In this document: positions 1-7,848 of the stretch, piece by piece | Layout: each line of letters starts with the position of its first letter | How positions within the stretch are numbered: the stretch's first letter is position 1 | Assembly (NCBI GenBank): GCA_947375085.1 | Contig: CANCEQ010000016.1 | Location: 1-25,312 of the forward strand | From: Flavobacteriales bacterium | Lineage (GTDB): Bacteria; Bacteroidota; Bacteroidia; Flavobacteriales; Crocinitomicaceae | Reading direction: 5' to 3' | Length of the DNA stretch: 25,312 bases | Program-made: the position numbers and the translations under genes | The notes under the pieces: generated by a model | What the model saw: the letters and a program-made list of their open reading frames with translations, nothing else | Database searches by the model: none | What the model was told of the DNA's origin: nothing

Positions 1-58
1 TACAATATTTTCAAAACCTCAAATCTTTTTTAAACCGCTACTCGCTTGTTGCGGGGTG

Positions 59-88
59 CAAAGGTAATCACTTATTTTATATTAGCAA
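59..88 (-). promoter_or_regulatory. Promoter P1, firing left out of the window
   Basis: Read on the minus strand there is TTG (86-88), a 19-nt spacer, then TACCTTTG (59-66). This matches the Bacteroidota housekeeping consensus TTG-N17-20-TAnnTTTG exactly. Transcription would start a few bases further left, in the GC-rich stretch ACCCCGC. The downstream leader contains TTTTGAAAATATTG (about 4-17 on the minus strand), which resembles leaders found ahead of 16S rRNA genes in flavobacteria. The target gene is outside the window, so the rRNA idea is inference. Confidence 0.65.
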
Positions 89-152
89 GCTTTTTCTAAA
101 ATAAATTTTTATTTCCCTCTTTTCAAATTTCGTTTCGCTCGTTAGCGGGCCA

Positions 153-182
153 CAAAGATACACACTCTTTTTACATAAACAA
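153..182 (-). promoter_or_regulatory. Promoter P2, tandem with P1, firing left
   Basis: Minus-strand TTG (180-182), a 19-nt spacer and TATCTTTG (153-160) match the Bacteroidota consensus exactly. The element lies 94 bp upstream of P1 with the same spacer length, and is followed by a GC-rich start region (TGGCCCGC) and a small hairpin CGCT-AACG-AGCG. Two matched strong promoters in series suit a highly expressed operon beyond the left edge. Confidence 0.6.
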
Positions 183-313
183 GCACTTTTCAAGATTCTT
201 TTGTTTAAAAGTTTCGTTTTATCGCTAACTCACTGATTTAAAGACTTAAAAAATTTAAATTTTTTTTACACTTATTTAATATACACGTAACAATTAGACG
301 TTTTATAAAAGAT

Positions 314-521
314 TATCCAATTCTACCCAAGCGAAATTTTGATTATTTATTGCGGCTAAACGCTTGATTTGATTTAAGAAGCTTAAAATCAATATATTAA
401 ATAAATGTTATTAAAAACACTAACGTAACGAACAGTTTTTAAACAAAGTAATTAATTGAAAATAAGCAACTTATTTAATCTAAATTTCAACTATTGTCAA
501 AGAAAAAATATCCAATTCTAC
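314..521. repeat. 13-bp direct repeat flanking the pfkA 3' side
   Basis: The 13-mer TATCCAATTCTAC occurs at 314-326 and again at 509-521. The second copy overlaps the pfkA stop codon (518-520). Homology does not extend further on either side. It may be chance in AT-rich DNA or a scar of a small duplication. Confidence 0.35.
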
Positions 522-1489
522 TGGGTTCTTAGTTTTTTTACTAAATCTATTTTAGATTTTTCTGGTGAAGCATGCTCTTTTATACCTTGTTCTATGGAAC
601 AAGTACTCAATTCTTCGCCATAAACCCCAATCATAACATTTGATTTACCTTCTAAAAGAAGCTCAACAGAATATGATCCCATCCTTGTAGCAATGATTCT
701 ATCTAAAGCAGATGGACTTCCTCCACGTTGTATATGTCCTAATATGGTAAACCTCAAAGAAAACTCAGGCAAAAGTGGACTTATCTTTTCTACTATTTCT
801 TTCGCTCCTCCGGCATCTTCACCTTCAGCCACTATAATTATCGAACTTCTTCGTCCTTTGTTATGCTCTTTGATTTCTTTTACTAAATTGTCAATATTCG
901 TTACTTCTTCAGGGATTAAAACAGATTCAGCTCCTGATGCAATAGCTGCATTCAAAGCAATGAAACCTGCATCTCTCCCCATTACTTCAATAAAAAAAGC
1001 ACGATGATGGCTACTAGCTGTATCTCTTATTTTATCAATTGCCTCAATAACAGTATTTAATGCTGTATCATATCCAATTGTGTGATCAGTTCCGAAAATA
1101 TCATTGTCAATTGTTCCTGGTATACCTATAATAGGTATGTTCATTTCTTGTCCTAATACATAGGCGCCTGTAAACGATCCGTCTCCTCCTATCACGACTA
1201 ATCCATCAATAGATTCTTCTTTCAAGTACTCGATTGCTTTTCTTCTTCCTTCGTCTGTTCTGAATTCTTCACTACGGGCTGTTCCTAAAATAGTACCTCC
1301 TCTATGGATAATATTATCTATGTCTTCATAACCTAAAACCGTACCTCTTTTTTCAATCATTCCTTGAAAGCCATCATAAATACCAAAAGGTATTATATTA
1401 TAGTATAAACAAGTTTTTACAATGGCTCTTACACAAGCATTCATACCTGGAGCATCACCTCCTGAAGTAATTAAAGCAATCTTTTTCAT
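518..1489 (-). CDS. pfkA: ATP-dependent 6-phosphofructokinase
   Basis: Phosphorylates fructose-6-phosphate to fructose-1,6-bisphosphate with ATP, the committed step of glycolysis, in the cytoplasm. The 323-residue length is normal for bacterial PfkA. The N-terminal nucleotide motif LITSGGDAPGMNA begins at residue 6. GGDGS, with Gly where PPi-dependent enzymes carry Asp, marks the ATP type. PGTIDNDI carries the catalytic Asp. GHIQRGGSPSALDR is the substrate-binding loop near residue 250. The ATG at 1489 gives the canonical MKKIALITSGGD start. The gene is monocistronic, divergent from the sigma-factor gene at 1588 with under 100 bp between them. No perfect promoter motif is visible in that gap. 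Family assignment is secure. Confidence 0.96.
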   Translation of the reverse strand: MKKIALITSGGDAPGMNACVRAIVKTCLYYNIIPFGIYDGFQGMIEKRGTVLGYEDIDNIIHRGGTILGTARSEEFRTDEGRRKAIEYLKEESIDGLVVIGGDGSFTGAYVLGQEMNIPIIGIPGTIDNDIFGTDHTIGYDTALNTVIEAIDKIRDTASSHHRAFFIEVMGRDAGFIALNAAIASGAESVLIPEEVTNIDNLVKEIKEHNKGRRSSIIIVAEGEDAGGAKEIVEKISPLLPEFSLRFTILGHIQRGGSPSALDRIIATRMGSYSVELLLEGKSNVMIGVYGEELSTCSIEQGIKEHASPEKSKIDLVKKLRTQ

Positions 1490-1587
1490 GACATATCGTT
1501 TTGTGTATTTAAATGAAGATACTAAATTAAATGTAAAATCTAACTATTTTTATGGAATTAGTAAAGTTATAGCATCTTATATAAAGA

Positions 1588-2172
1588 ATGTTTTCAATTA
1601 AACGTAAAAAATATAGAAAGTTGACCGATGAAGAATTGGTAAACATCTTTAAAGATGATCAATCTGCTTTGTGTATTCAAATTCTATATGAACGCTATGG
1701 CCATTTAGTTATGGGGGTAGCGATGAAATATTTAAGAAATGAGGTAGATGCCGAAGATGTTACAATGAAAATATTTGAGGAGCTTCACGCTAAACTTTTA
1801 AAACATTCAATACAATTCTTCAAGTCCTGGTTATACATGGTTGTGAAAAATGAATGTTTTATGATATTGAGAAAATCTAAAAATGAAATCTCAGTTGAAT
1901 ATATTGAAAATTATGAAATTGTTGAAGAAGAAGAAATTGAAAAAATACATATCAAGGAAATCAATTTAAGATTACTTGAAAATTCTATTGAGCTTCTAAA
2001 AGACGAGCAAAAAAAATGTATACATCTTTTTTATATTAAAGAAAAATCTTACACTGAAATAAGTGAATTGTTAAAGCTGCCGATTTCAAAAGTGAAAAGT
2101 GCTATTCAAAATGGCAAAAGGAATATTAAAATAATATTAGAACAAAGCGATGAATTCAAAAAAAATCAATAA
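1588..2172 (+). CDS. ECF-type RNA polymerase sigma factor
   Basis: A 194-residue sigma-70 family protein of ECF size. Region 2 spans roughly residues 15-95: an YERYGHLVMGVAMKYL helix, then NEVDAEDVTMKIFEEL, matching the usual DAEDLTQEVF-type segment, then FKSWLYMVVKNECF. Region 4 lies near residues 130-180 (LLKDEQKKCIHLFYIKEKSY, then the helix-turn-helix TEISELLKLPISKVKSAIQNGK). The linker is very acidic (a VEEEEIE run), which is common in Bacteroidota ECF proteins. It directs core polymerase to a regulon that cannot be deduced here. Its 3' end overlaps the start of the next gene by 23 bp, implying co-translation with a probable membrane partner. Confidence 0.9.
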   Translation: MFSIKRKKYRKLTDEELVNIFKDDQSALCIQILYERYGHLVMGVAMKYLRNEVDAEDVTMKIFEELHAKLLKHSIQFFKSWLYMVVKNECFMILRKSKNEISVEYIENYEIVEEEEIEKIHIKEINLRLLENSIELLKDEQKKCIHLFYIKEKSYTEISELLKLPISKVKSAIQNGKRNIKIILEQSDEFKKNQ

Positions 2173-3214
2173 TTCAAATTCAAATCTTTCACGTAAAGAA
2201 ATAAACCAATACCGTGAAACAAGAGATGAAAGAGAAAAGTTTTCAATCGAACTAAAATCGATGGAGAATGATTTTGATATGGATGCTCTAGATGGATGGG
2301 AGAATGCAAAAACTGGAACTCAACGAATGTCTAAACTTGATTCAAAATTCGCCAATAAAATCAACTTCAAAAAGATTTTTATTTCAATCACTATACTGTT
2401 AATAACGATAACCGCTGTCTATTATACAAAATATTCAAACTCGAATCACATAATTCATCAAACAACAAAAGAGAGTTCAAAAATAAAGGAGATAGAAAAA
2501 ACTGACTCGATAATTCCAAACACAATCATAAATATGGTTGAATTACCTGAAAAACAACAAATAAAAATTAAAACTATTCGACAAGATTTAAAAACACAAA
2601 GAGAGGAAACTAATTCAACTAATTTAAATCAAGAAAAAATAACAATTGAAAGTTTACCCACTTCAGATTTGAAAAAAATAGATTTATCTATAAAACCAGA
2701 AAGAAAACAGGAACTAGGAAAAGAAATTTATCTTCACGATGTGAAATTATTAGATTATCGCATCTATCGATCTAGACCTCAAATCAAATCAAAACAACTA
2801 ATTATAAACGGTACTCCAGCATCTCAAGAAAATAAAAATCAAGACCAAATTGACCTCAGTGAATGGAAAACGATAGATATACCTTATATTGAATTTATTG
2901 ACAAAACGATTTCAATATTTGCAAAAGGAAATAACAAAAAAGCATTAACAAAACTGGAACAAATTTTAGAAACCTATCCTAATGATTTGAATGCTAATTT
3001 CTATTCAGGTATTTGTTATTATAATCTAAATGAGTTTGACAAAGCTATTAATGCTTTTGAAAAATGTTTATCTTCTCAATTTAACAACTTTAATGAGGAG
3101 GCTGAATGGTACCTCGCTAAAAGTTTTCAAGCTAATAATGAAGATGAGAAAGCAAGAATTCTTTTTGAAAAAATAAAAAACAGTACTAGCTTTTATTCAA
3201 ATCAAGTAAAATAA
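2150..3214 (+). CDS. Membrane-anchored TPR protein, ECF partner
   Basis: The 354-residue protein has a cytoplasmic N-terminus of about 75 residues, one membrane helix (about 76-92, IFISITILLITITAVYY), a long charged, Asn/Lys/Thr-rich linker, and a C-terminal pair of TPR-like repeats (about 245-350; e.g. ALTKLEQILETYPNDLNANF and YNLNEFDKAINAFEKCL). In the N-terminal part, residues 41-50 (DFDMDALDGW) resemble the short D-x-F-x-x-DALeG motif I recall from Bacteroidota membrane proteins coupled to ECF sigma factors. The 23-bp overlap with the sigma gene supports a regulatory, possibly anti-sigma role, but there is no recognisable zinc anti-sigma domain. Function is inference. Confidence 0.75.
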   Translation: MNSKKINNSNSNLSRKEINQYRETRDEREKFSIELKSMENDFDMDALDGWENAKTGTQRMSKLDSKFANKINFKKIFISITILLITITAVYYTKYSNSNHIIHQTTKESSKIKEIEKTDSIIPNTIINMVELPEKQQIKIKTIRQDLKTQREETNSTNLNQEKITIESLPTSDLKKIDLSIKPERKQELGKEIYLHDVKLLDYRIYRSRPQIKSKQLIINGTPASQENKNQDQIDLSEWKTIDIPYIEFIDKTISIFAKGNNKKALTKLEQILETYPNDLNANFYSGICYYNLNEFDKAINAFEKCLSSQFNNFNEEAEWYLAKSFQANNEDEKARILFEKIKNSTSFYSNQVK

Positions 3215-3315
3215 AACAATTTTCGAATCTATTTTAAAAATTGACTGCTGAAAACTTTTAAATTATTCGATATATATAAAGATTTTGAGATGTAATTTCG
3301 CTCAAAATTAAATTT

Positions 3316-4284
3316 ATGAAAACAATTGGTATTTTTTGTGGTGGCTATTCTTCTGAATATGAAATTTCAATTAAAAGTGCAACAACAATTCTAAATAACT
3401 TTCCTGATGGATATAATGCATTTTTAATTGTTGTTTCAAAAGAGAAATGGACAGCTAATTACCAAGGTAAAGAATATCAATTGGACTTAAATACATTAAC
3501 TTTTGATGCTGAAGGTGTTAAAATACAGTTAGACCATGGTTTAGTATATATTCATGGGAATCCTGGTGAAAATGGTAAAATTCAAGCTTTTCTTGAAATG
3601 AAAGGTATTTCTTGTATTAATTCAGGCGCTCTTGCCTCAGAATTATCTTTTGACAAATGGTATTGCAATCAGTTTCTAAAAGGGTTTAATATTCCTATAG
3701 CAAAATCTTTGTTTTTAACTGCAAAAAATGATTTTTCTATTGAAAATATAATTGAAGAATTAGGATTACCTGTTTTTGTTAAACCTTCAGATTCGGGTTC
3801 TAGCTATGGAATATCAAAGGTGAAAACAATTGAAGAATTACAACCTGCTATTGAATTTGCTTTCAAAGAAGGAAATACTATTTTAATCGAATCTTTTCTA
3901 GACGGTACCGAAGTGACTTGTGGTGTCTACAGAACAGAAACGGGAGTTTATGCATTACCGCTTACTGAAATAGCTTCTGAAAATGAATTTTTTGATTACG
4001 AAGCAAAATACCTAGGTAAATCTCAAGAAATAACACCGGCAAGAGTTTCAGAGGATATAAAAAATCAAGTTCAGGCAACTGCAAAGAAAATTTATAACCT
4101 ATTAAGATTGAGATCTATTTCTAGAATTGATTTTATGATAGTGAATACTATTCCACATGTGATAGAAGTAAATACTACACCTGGATTCTCTCCAGCTAGT
4201 ATTGTTCCTCAAATGATTGAATGCGATGGAAATACGATTAAAAAATTCTGGACTGAAATTTTAGAAGTTGAATTAGGAAAATAA
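3316..4284 (+). CDS. ddl: D-alanine--D-alanine ligase
   Basis: ATP-grasp enzyme that joins two D-alanines for the peptidoglycan stem peptide, in the cytoplasm. The 322 residues have the Ddl order. N-terminal GIFCGGYSSEYEISIKSA (about 4-21) is the GGxSxE-type substrate motif. SGALASELSFDKW is the ATP-grasp entry. VFVKPSDSGSSYGISKV holds the nucleotide-binding Lys and Ser-rich loop. SRIDFMIV and VIEVNTTPGFSPASIVPQM hold the Mg-binding Asp/Glu/Asn and the end of the active site. The gene stands alone, about 100 bp after the TPR gene and convergent with the PKD-protein gene (30 bp apart). No clear promoter motif is seen upstream. Confidence 0.95.
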   Translation: MKTIGIFCGGYSSEYEISIKSATTILNNFPDGYNAFLIVVSKEKWTANYQGKEYQLDLNTLTFDAEGVKIQLDHGLVYIHGNPGENGKIQAFLEMKGISCINSGALASELSFDKWYCNQFLKGFNIPIAKSLFLTAKNDFSIENIIEELGLPVFVKPSDSGSSYGISKVKTIEELQPAIEFAFKEGNTILIESFLDGTEVTCGVYRTETGVYALPLTEIASENEFFDYEAKYLGKSQEITPARVSEDIKNQVQATAKKIYNLLRLRSISRIDFMIVNTIPHVIEVNTTPGFSPASIVPQMIECDGNTIKKFWTEILEVELGK

Positions 4285-4314
4285 AATCTTTTGAATTAGT
4301 ATTTAGGAGGGGAC

Positions 4315-6987
4315 CTATTTAATTAAACTAAAATGTCCTCTTAATTCATGGGTGAAATTCGTTTTTTCACAACTGACATATCTCAAGTGATAATTGTACA
4401 GTCCATCTTGAACTAATTTATTTTTATAATATCCATCCCATCCCTCATTTACGTCGGTTGAGTTAAATATGCTTTTGCCCCAGCGGTCATAAATCGTAAA
4501 TTCCCATTCTTTTACTTCAAAATAAGATATTGCATTAAAAGTATTATTGTATTCATTTCCATCTGGAGTAAAAGCGGTTGGAATAAAAACAGTAAAAGGC
4601 TCAATATACAGAGATAATGTGCTTGTATCCGTACAGAGAAATTCATTTGTTGTAATCTGAATTGGGTGAAAAACACCTGCTTCAGTATAACTATAAATAG
4701 GATTTGGTAAATCTGAAAATGCCTTTCCATCGAAGGAATAATAAACTTCCTTTCCTCCTTCAGAAAAATCAAAAAAAGCGATTTCAGAATGACAAATATC
4801 GGCTACCAATTTATCTGTCTGAAAATTTGAAATTGGACTTGGATGAACGACAATATAATCATCGATTATTTTAGAAATCGTATCTACACAACCTTTTGAT
4901 GCTGAAATAGTTAATGAAACATCATATACTCCAACTGAGTCATAAATATAACTAGGATTCTTTTCTTTACTCTCCCCTCCTTCCCCAAATGTCCAATAAT
5001 AGGACAAAGGTGCATCTGCAGACGACAAATTTATAAAAAGTGCATTAAATGGTACACATTGCAATCCTGGTGTAATTTGAAAATCAACTTCGGGTTCTCT
5101 ATAAATAAATATAGAAGAGGTCTGCTTATCTATACAATTTTCATAATTTCCTGTCAATGTTATTGGTATTGTGCCAGGTCTTAAAAAAGTTACATTATTA
5201 ACATCTAAAGTATTTGCTGTTTGGATTGTTGCATCTGAACCAAAATCCCAACTAAATGTTGTTGTTGACGACCCTATCATTGAACCATCAAAATTAAAAC
5301 TATTGCCTGTAATACATAAAGAATCATTATTTGTAAACCAAACATCAAGAACCTCATTCATAACAAGAGTCTTTTCAACTGAAGAGATACATTGCCCTTC
5401 AGAACTTCCTACTAAACGCACTACATAAGTTCCTGGTGATGAATAAGTATAAGTTGGTTCTACAGAACTACTTATGTCTGTAGTACTATTTATAACTCCA
5501 AAATCCCAACTATAATTCGTTGCATATTGTGATTGATTGGATAATTTAACTGTTAATCCTTCACATAAATAATTGGGAGGAGGAGAAAAATTAATAATTG
5601 GAAGAGGGAAAATATAAATAGAATCTTTAAATGAAGTAGTACAGGTACCTACATAACCATATAATGTTACTGGAATAAATCCAGTAGTGTTAAAATGTAC
5701 ATCATTCACATTTACAGTTGATGCACTCTGAATTGATGAATTAGATCCAAAATCCCAACCAAGCGTTGCAGAATTAGATCCATTAATCTTACCGTTAAAA
5801 TCAACTTTATTATCAATTATACAGAGTGAATCTTTTGCAGTAAAAGAAACGTCCAAATATTCATTTACTCGTATACTTTGAATACTTGTGTCAGAACAAG
5901 GCCAACCTGGATTTGCAATCAATGTCGCTTGGTAGGTTCCTGGTGATGGATAGGTATAAGTCGGTTCAAATTGTGTACTAACATCTGTATTTGTATTAGA
6001 AACACCAAAATCCCATAAATAATTCGTTGCCCCATATGTTTTATTATCAAAAGTGACAGTCAAACCTTGACAAAACGATCGAAAATAAGCCATATCTGTT
6101 TGCAATGGAATTTCTGCTTTCAATGTAATTGTGCAGTTTATAACTCTAAATAAAAAATCTCGAATCGTTTCTCCTACCAAAATACCATTCCGGAATTCTT
6201 GAACTCTAATTCCTACAACAAACAAACCTAACATTTGTGGAGAGGCTTGCAAAATACCTGTATTTGGATCTATGGAGATTGTAGCACCATTACCCAAAGG
6301 ATTATTTGTTGTAAATCCATTCAACCATTTTACATTTAAATATGGAGGAGCAGGTGGGGGATTTGGTTGTGGAGCAGCATCTGTTGCACCGGCTTTAGGT
6401 GCAACTAAAGAATAAACTAAGACATCTCCATCTAAATCAAAAGCACTATGATTAAAGGTTAAATCTTCGTTATTACACAGTATTGTTGGAGGGTATCCAG
6501 TAAATCTAGGACTACTATTTTGGTCAAAATTAGTTTCACTACCAGGTATTTTTGTAGATAAAGTTAGACCCGTATTATCAGGAGCTATTAAATTCTTAAC
6601 ATTCGGACCTCTACAACATCTTTGATAAGTCAGTGTATACCCACCTTGACGATGAGGCAAATCTAAAATTGTTGTATAAATTGCTTTTTCAATACAAATA
6701 TCATTTGGTGGAGTTACACAAGGATTAGAAAAAGTGATCGGGACATTTGTGCTACCAGGAAAAGAAACTAATTCATTATACAATAAAACTCCTGTATTTG
6801 AATATATGCCTAAACTTAATGGATTATCATACACTGCTCCGTTTGATTTACAATCTCGATATAAAGCAATCGAAACTTTATACTGTGTTCCTCCTAAATA
6901 ATCATAATATATTTCACCTCCAACAATATGAGAAGCTATCAAAAAATTAAATTGAAAAAATGTAAAAAAAATAATTAGATAACGCAC
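4315..6987 (-). CDS. T9SS-secreted PKD-repeat adhesin-like protein
   Basis: A large (890-residue) exported protein. The signal peptide is about residues 1-18 (YLIIFFTFFQFNFLIAS). Next is a Cys-containing N-terminal domain (SHIVGGEIYYDYLGG, RCCRGPN) of a type common in this group, then about five Ig/PKD-like units carrying WDFG or WTFGEGG plus PTYTYxSPGTY motifs. Two of these form a duplicated pair (about 306-475 and 475-634). The last ~90 residues (from VFIPTAFTPDGN, about 799) are the gliding-motility-associated / T9SS type B sorting domain, with YDRWGK and GWDGYYKN. The mature protein should be sorted across the outer membrane and kept at or released from the cell surface. Ligand unknown. 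Monocistronic, with its own promoter candidate. Confidence 0.9.
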   Translation of the reverse strand: MRYLIIFFTFFQFNFLIASHIVGGEIYYDYLGGTQYKVSIALYRDCKSNGAVYDNPLSLGIYSNTGVLLYNELVSFPGSTNVPITFSNPCVTPPNDICIEKAIYTTILDLPHRQGGYTLTYQRCCRGPNVKNLIAPDNTGLTLSTKIPGSETNFDQNSSPRFTGYPPTILCNNEDLTFNHSAFDLDGDVLVYSLVAPKAGATDAAPQPNPPPAPPYLNVKWLNGFTTNNPLGNGATISIDPNTGILQASPQMLGLFVVGIRVQEFRNGILVGETIRDFLFRVINCTITLKAEIPLQTDMAYFRSFCQGLTVTFDNKTYGATNYLWDFGVSNTNTDVSTQFEPTYTYPSPGTYQATLIANPGWPCSDTSIQSIRVNEYLDVSFTAKDSLCIIDNKVDFNGKINGSNSATLGWDFGSNSSIQSASTVNVNDVHFNTTGFIPVTLYGYVGTCTTSFKDSIYIFPLPIINFSPPPNYLCEGLTVKLSNQSQYATNYSWDFGVINSTTDISSSVEPTYTYSSPGTYVVRLVGSSEGQCISSVEKTLVMNEVLDVWFTNNDSLCITGNSFNFDGSMIGSSTTTFSWDFGSDATIQTANTLDVNNVTFLRPGTIPITLTGNYENCIDKQTSSIFIYREPEVDFQITPGLQCVPFNALFINLSSADAPLSYYWTFGEGGESKEKNPSYIYDSVGVYDVSLTISASKGCVDTISKIIDDYIVVHPSPISNFQTDKLVADICHSEIAFFDFSEGGKEVYYSFDGKAFSDLPNPIYSYTEAGVFHPIQITTNEFLCTDTSTLSLYIEPFTVFIPTAFTPDGNEYNNTFNAISYFEVKEWEFTIYDRWGKSIFNSTDVNEGWDGYYKNKLVQDGLYNYHLRYVSCEKTNFTHELRGHFSLIK

Positions 6988-7008
6988 AACTTTTAGTAAT
7001 GTATATCA

Positions 7009-7037
7009 TAAATTTATGATTAAAATTCAATAATCAA
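7009..7037 (-). promoter_or_regulatory. Candidate promoter of the PKD-protein gene
   Basis: On the minus strand TTG (7035-7037) is followed by 18 nt and TAAATTTA (7009-7016), differing from TAnnTTTG only at the last base. Predicted start of transcription is about 15-20 nt before the ATG at 6987. The -7 element lies in a 12-bp palindrome, CATAAATTTATG. Confidence 0.4.
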
Positions 7038-7061
7038 TCGAATATAAAGGTTATTTATTCG

Positions 7062-7844
7062 TTAAATAGGTGATGAGTAAGAATAATTTAAATCTCTAAT
7101 TGATTTTTTTTCTGAAACTTTTTTAAATTTTTCACCTTGATTTAAGAACAAAGGTGGAACTAAATCTAATGAGATAGCCTTATTCATATAGTATTTTGAT
7201 TTTACTGGGTGTGATGGATAACATCCATTTATAATTTCACCCCAATAATTTTCAGCTATTACTTTATTGATAATTCCAATTGCATCATCTTGATGAATCA
7301 AATTAATAGGAGCATTCCCATTAGGAATATCTTTCTTTCCTGCTAAAAATTTAACAGGATGTCTATCTGCTCCTATTAATCCAGCTAAACGAATAATTGT
7401 TAATCGATTAGCTAAAAAATCTTTCAATTTAATTTCTGCTTGTACCGTTTCTTTTTCTAGATCTTCCAATTTGAATTCATAAGATTCATCTGCAATTTGA
7501 ATAGCATCTGGATAGACTCCCGTCGTACTAATTAAAATTATTTTTGTTGACGTTTGGGTTAATTTTACAAATTCCAATAAGTAATCAGAATAACTTTTCT
7601 GTCCCTTTAATTTACTTGGCGGAATATTTATGATTACTAAATCAGACTGATTTAAAAATTCAATTTTATTTTTTTCAATAGGCTCGGATAAATCTAGTAC
7701 AAACGAAGAAATCCCTAACTCTTTCAAGTAAGGGATTTTATTAATGGAAGTTGTAGTTCCGAAAACAGTATGATTCTTTTTTACTAAAGAAACAGCTAAT
7801 GGAAGTCCTAACCAGCCACAACCAATAACTGTAATGTTTAGCAT
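7062..7844 (-). CDS. NAD(P)-binding SDR/epimerase-like protein (YeeZ-like)
   Basis: A 260-residue Rossmann-fold protein. The glycine-rich dinucleotide site is at the N-terminus (VIGCGWLGLPLAVSL, about 6-20). VIINIPPSK (about 70-78) and IILISTTGVYPD (about 100-112) match the atypical extended SDR group that includes E. coli YeeZ. The catalytic Tyr-x-x-x-Lys is not obvious. LTIIRLAGLIGADRHP is the usual C-terminal half signature. It starts 4 bp after the pdhB stop, so it is co-transcribed with pdhB. The substrate is unknown and no link to pyruvate dehydrogenase can be shown beyond the shared transcript. Confidence 0.8.
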   Translation of the reverse strand: MLNITVIGCGWLGLPLAVSLVKKNHTVFGTTTSINKIPYLKELGISSFVLDLSEPIEKNKIEFLNQSDLVIINIPPSKLKGQKSYSDYLLEFVKLTQTSTKIILISTTGVYPDAIQIADESYEFKLEDLEKETVQAEIKLKDFLANRLTIIRLAGLIGADRHPVKFLAGKKDIPNGNAPINLIHQDDAIGIINKVIAENYWGEIINGCYPSHPVKSKYYMNKAISLDLVPPLFLNQGEKFKKVSEKKSIRDLNYSYSSPI

Positions 7845-7848
7845 AAAA

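Larger units (their letters stand above)
1..517. other. Intergenic region left of pfkA, no gene
   Basis: No convincing reading frame is present. The left half holds two promoter-like elements pointing left (listed separately), each followed by a short GC-rich start region. Around 238-280 the DNA is very A/T-rich, as upstream promoter DNA often is. A weak AT-only hairpin (7-bp stem, 460-466 with 470-476) lies about 40 bp beyond the pfkA stop, but has no following T-run on the minus strand strong enough to call a terminator. A 13-bp direct repeat occurs at 314-326 and 509-521. Confidence 0.6.

Noticed and set aside
693..1007. Plus-strand reading frame inside pfkA
   Set aside because: It is a shadow of the secure pfkA gene on the other strand, and its protein has no domain-like pattern.
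1514..1521. pfkA promoter element TATCTTCA on the minus strand
   Set aside because: Matches only four of six fixed positions of the consensus and has only TTA upstream, which is not enough to call.
4285..4345. Terminator hairpin between ddl and the PKD gene (AGGGGAC with GTCCTCT)
   Set aside because: The arms are about 19 nt apart, include a mismatch and lie partly in coding sequence; no T-run follows closely.
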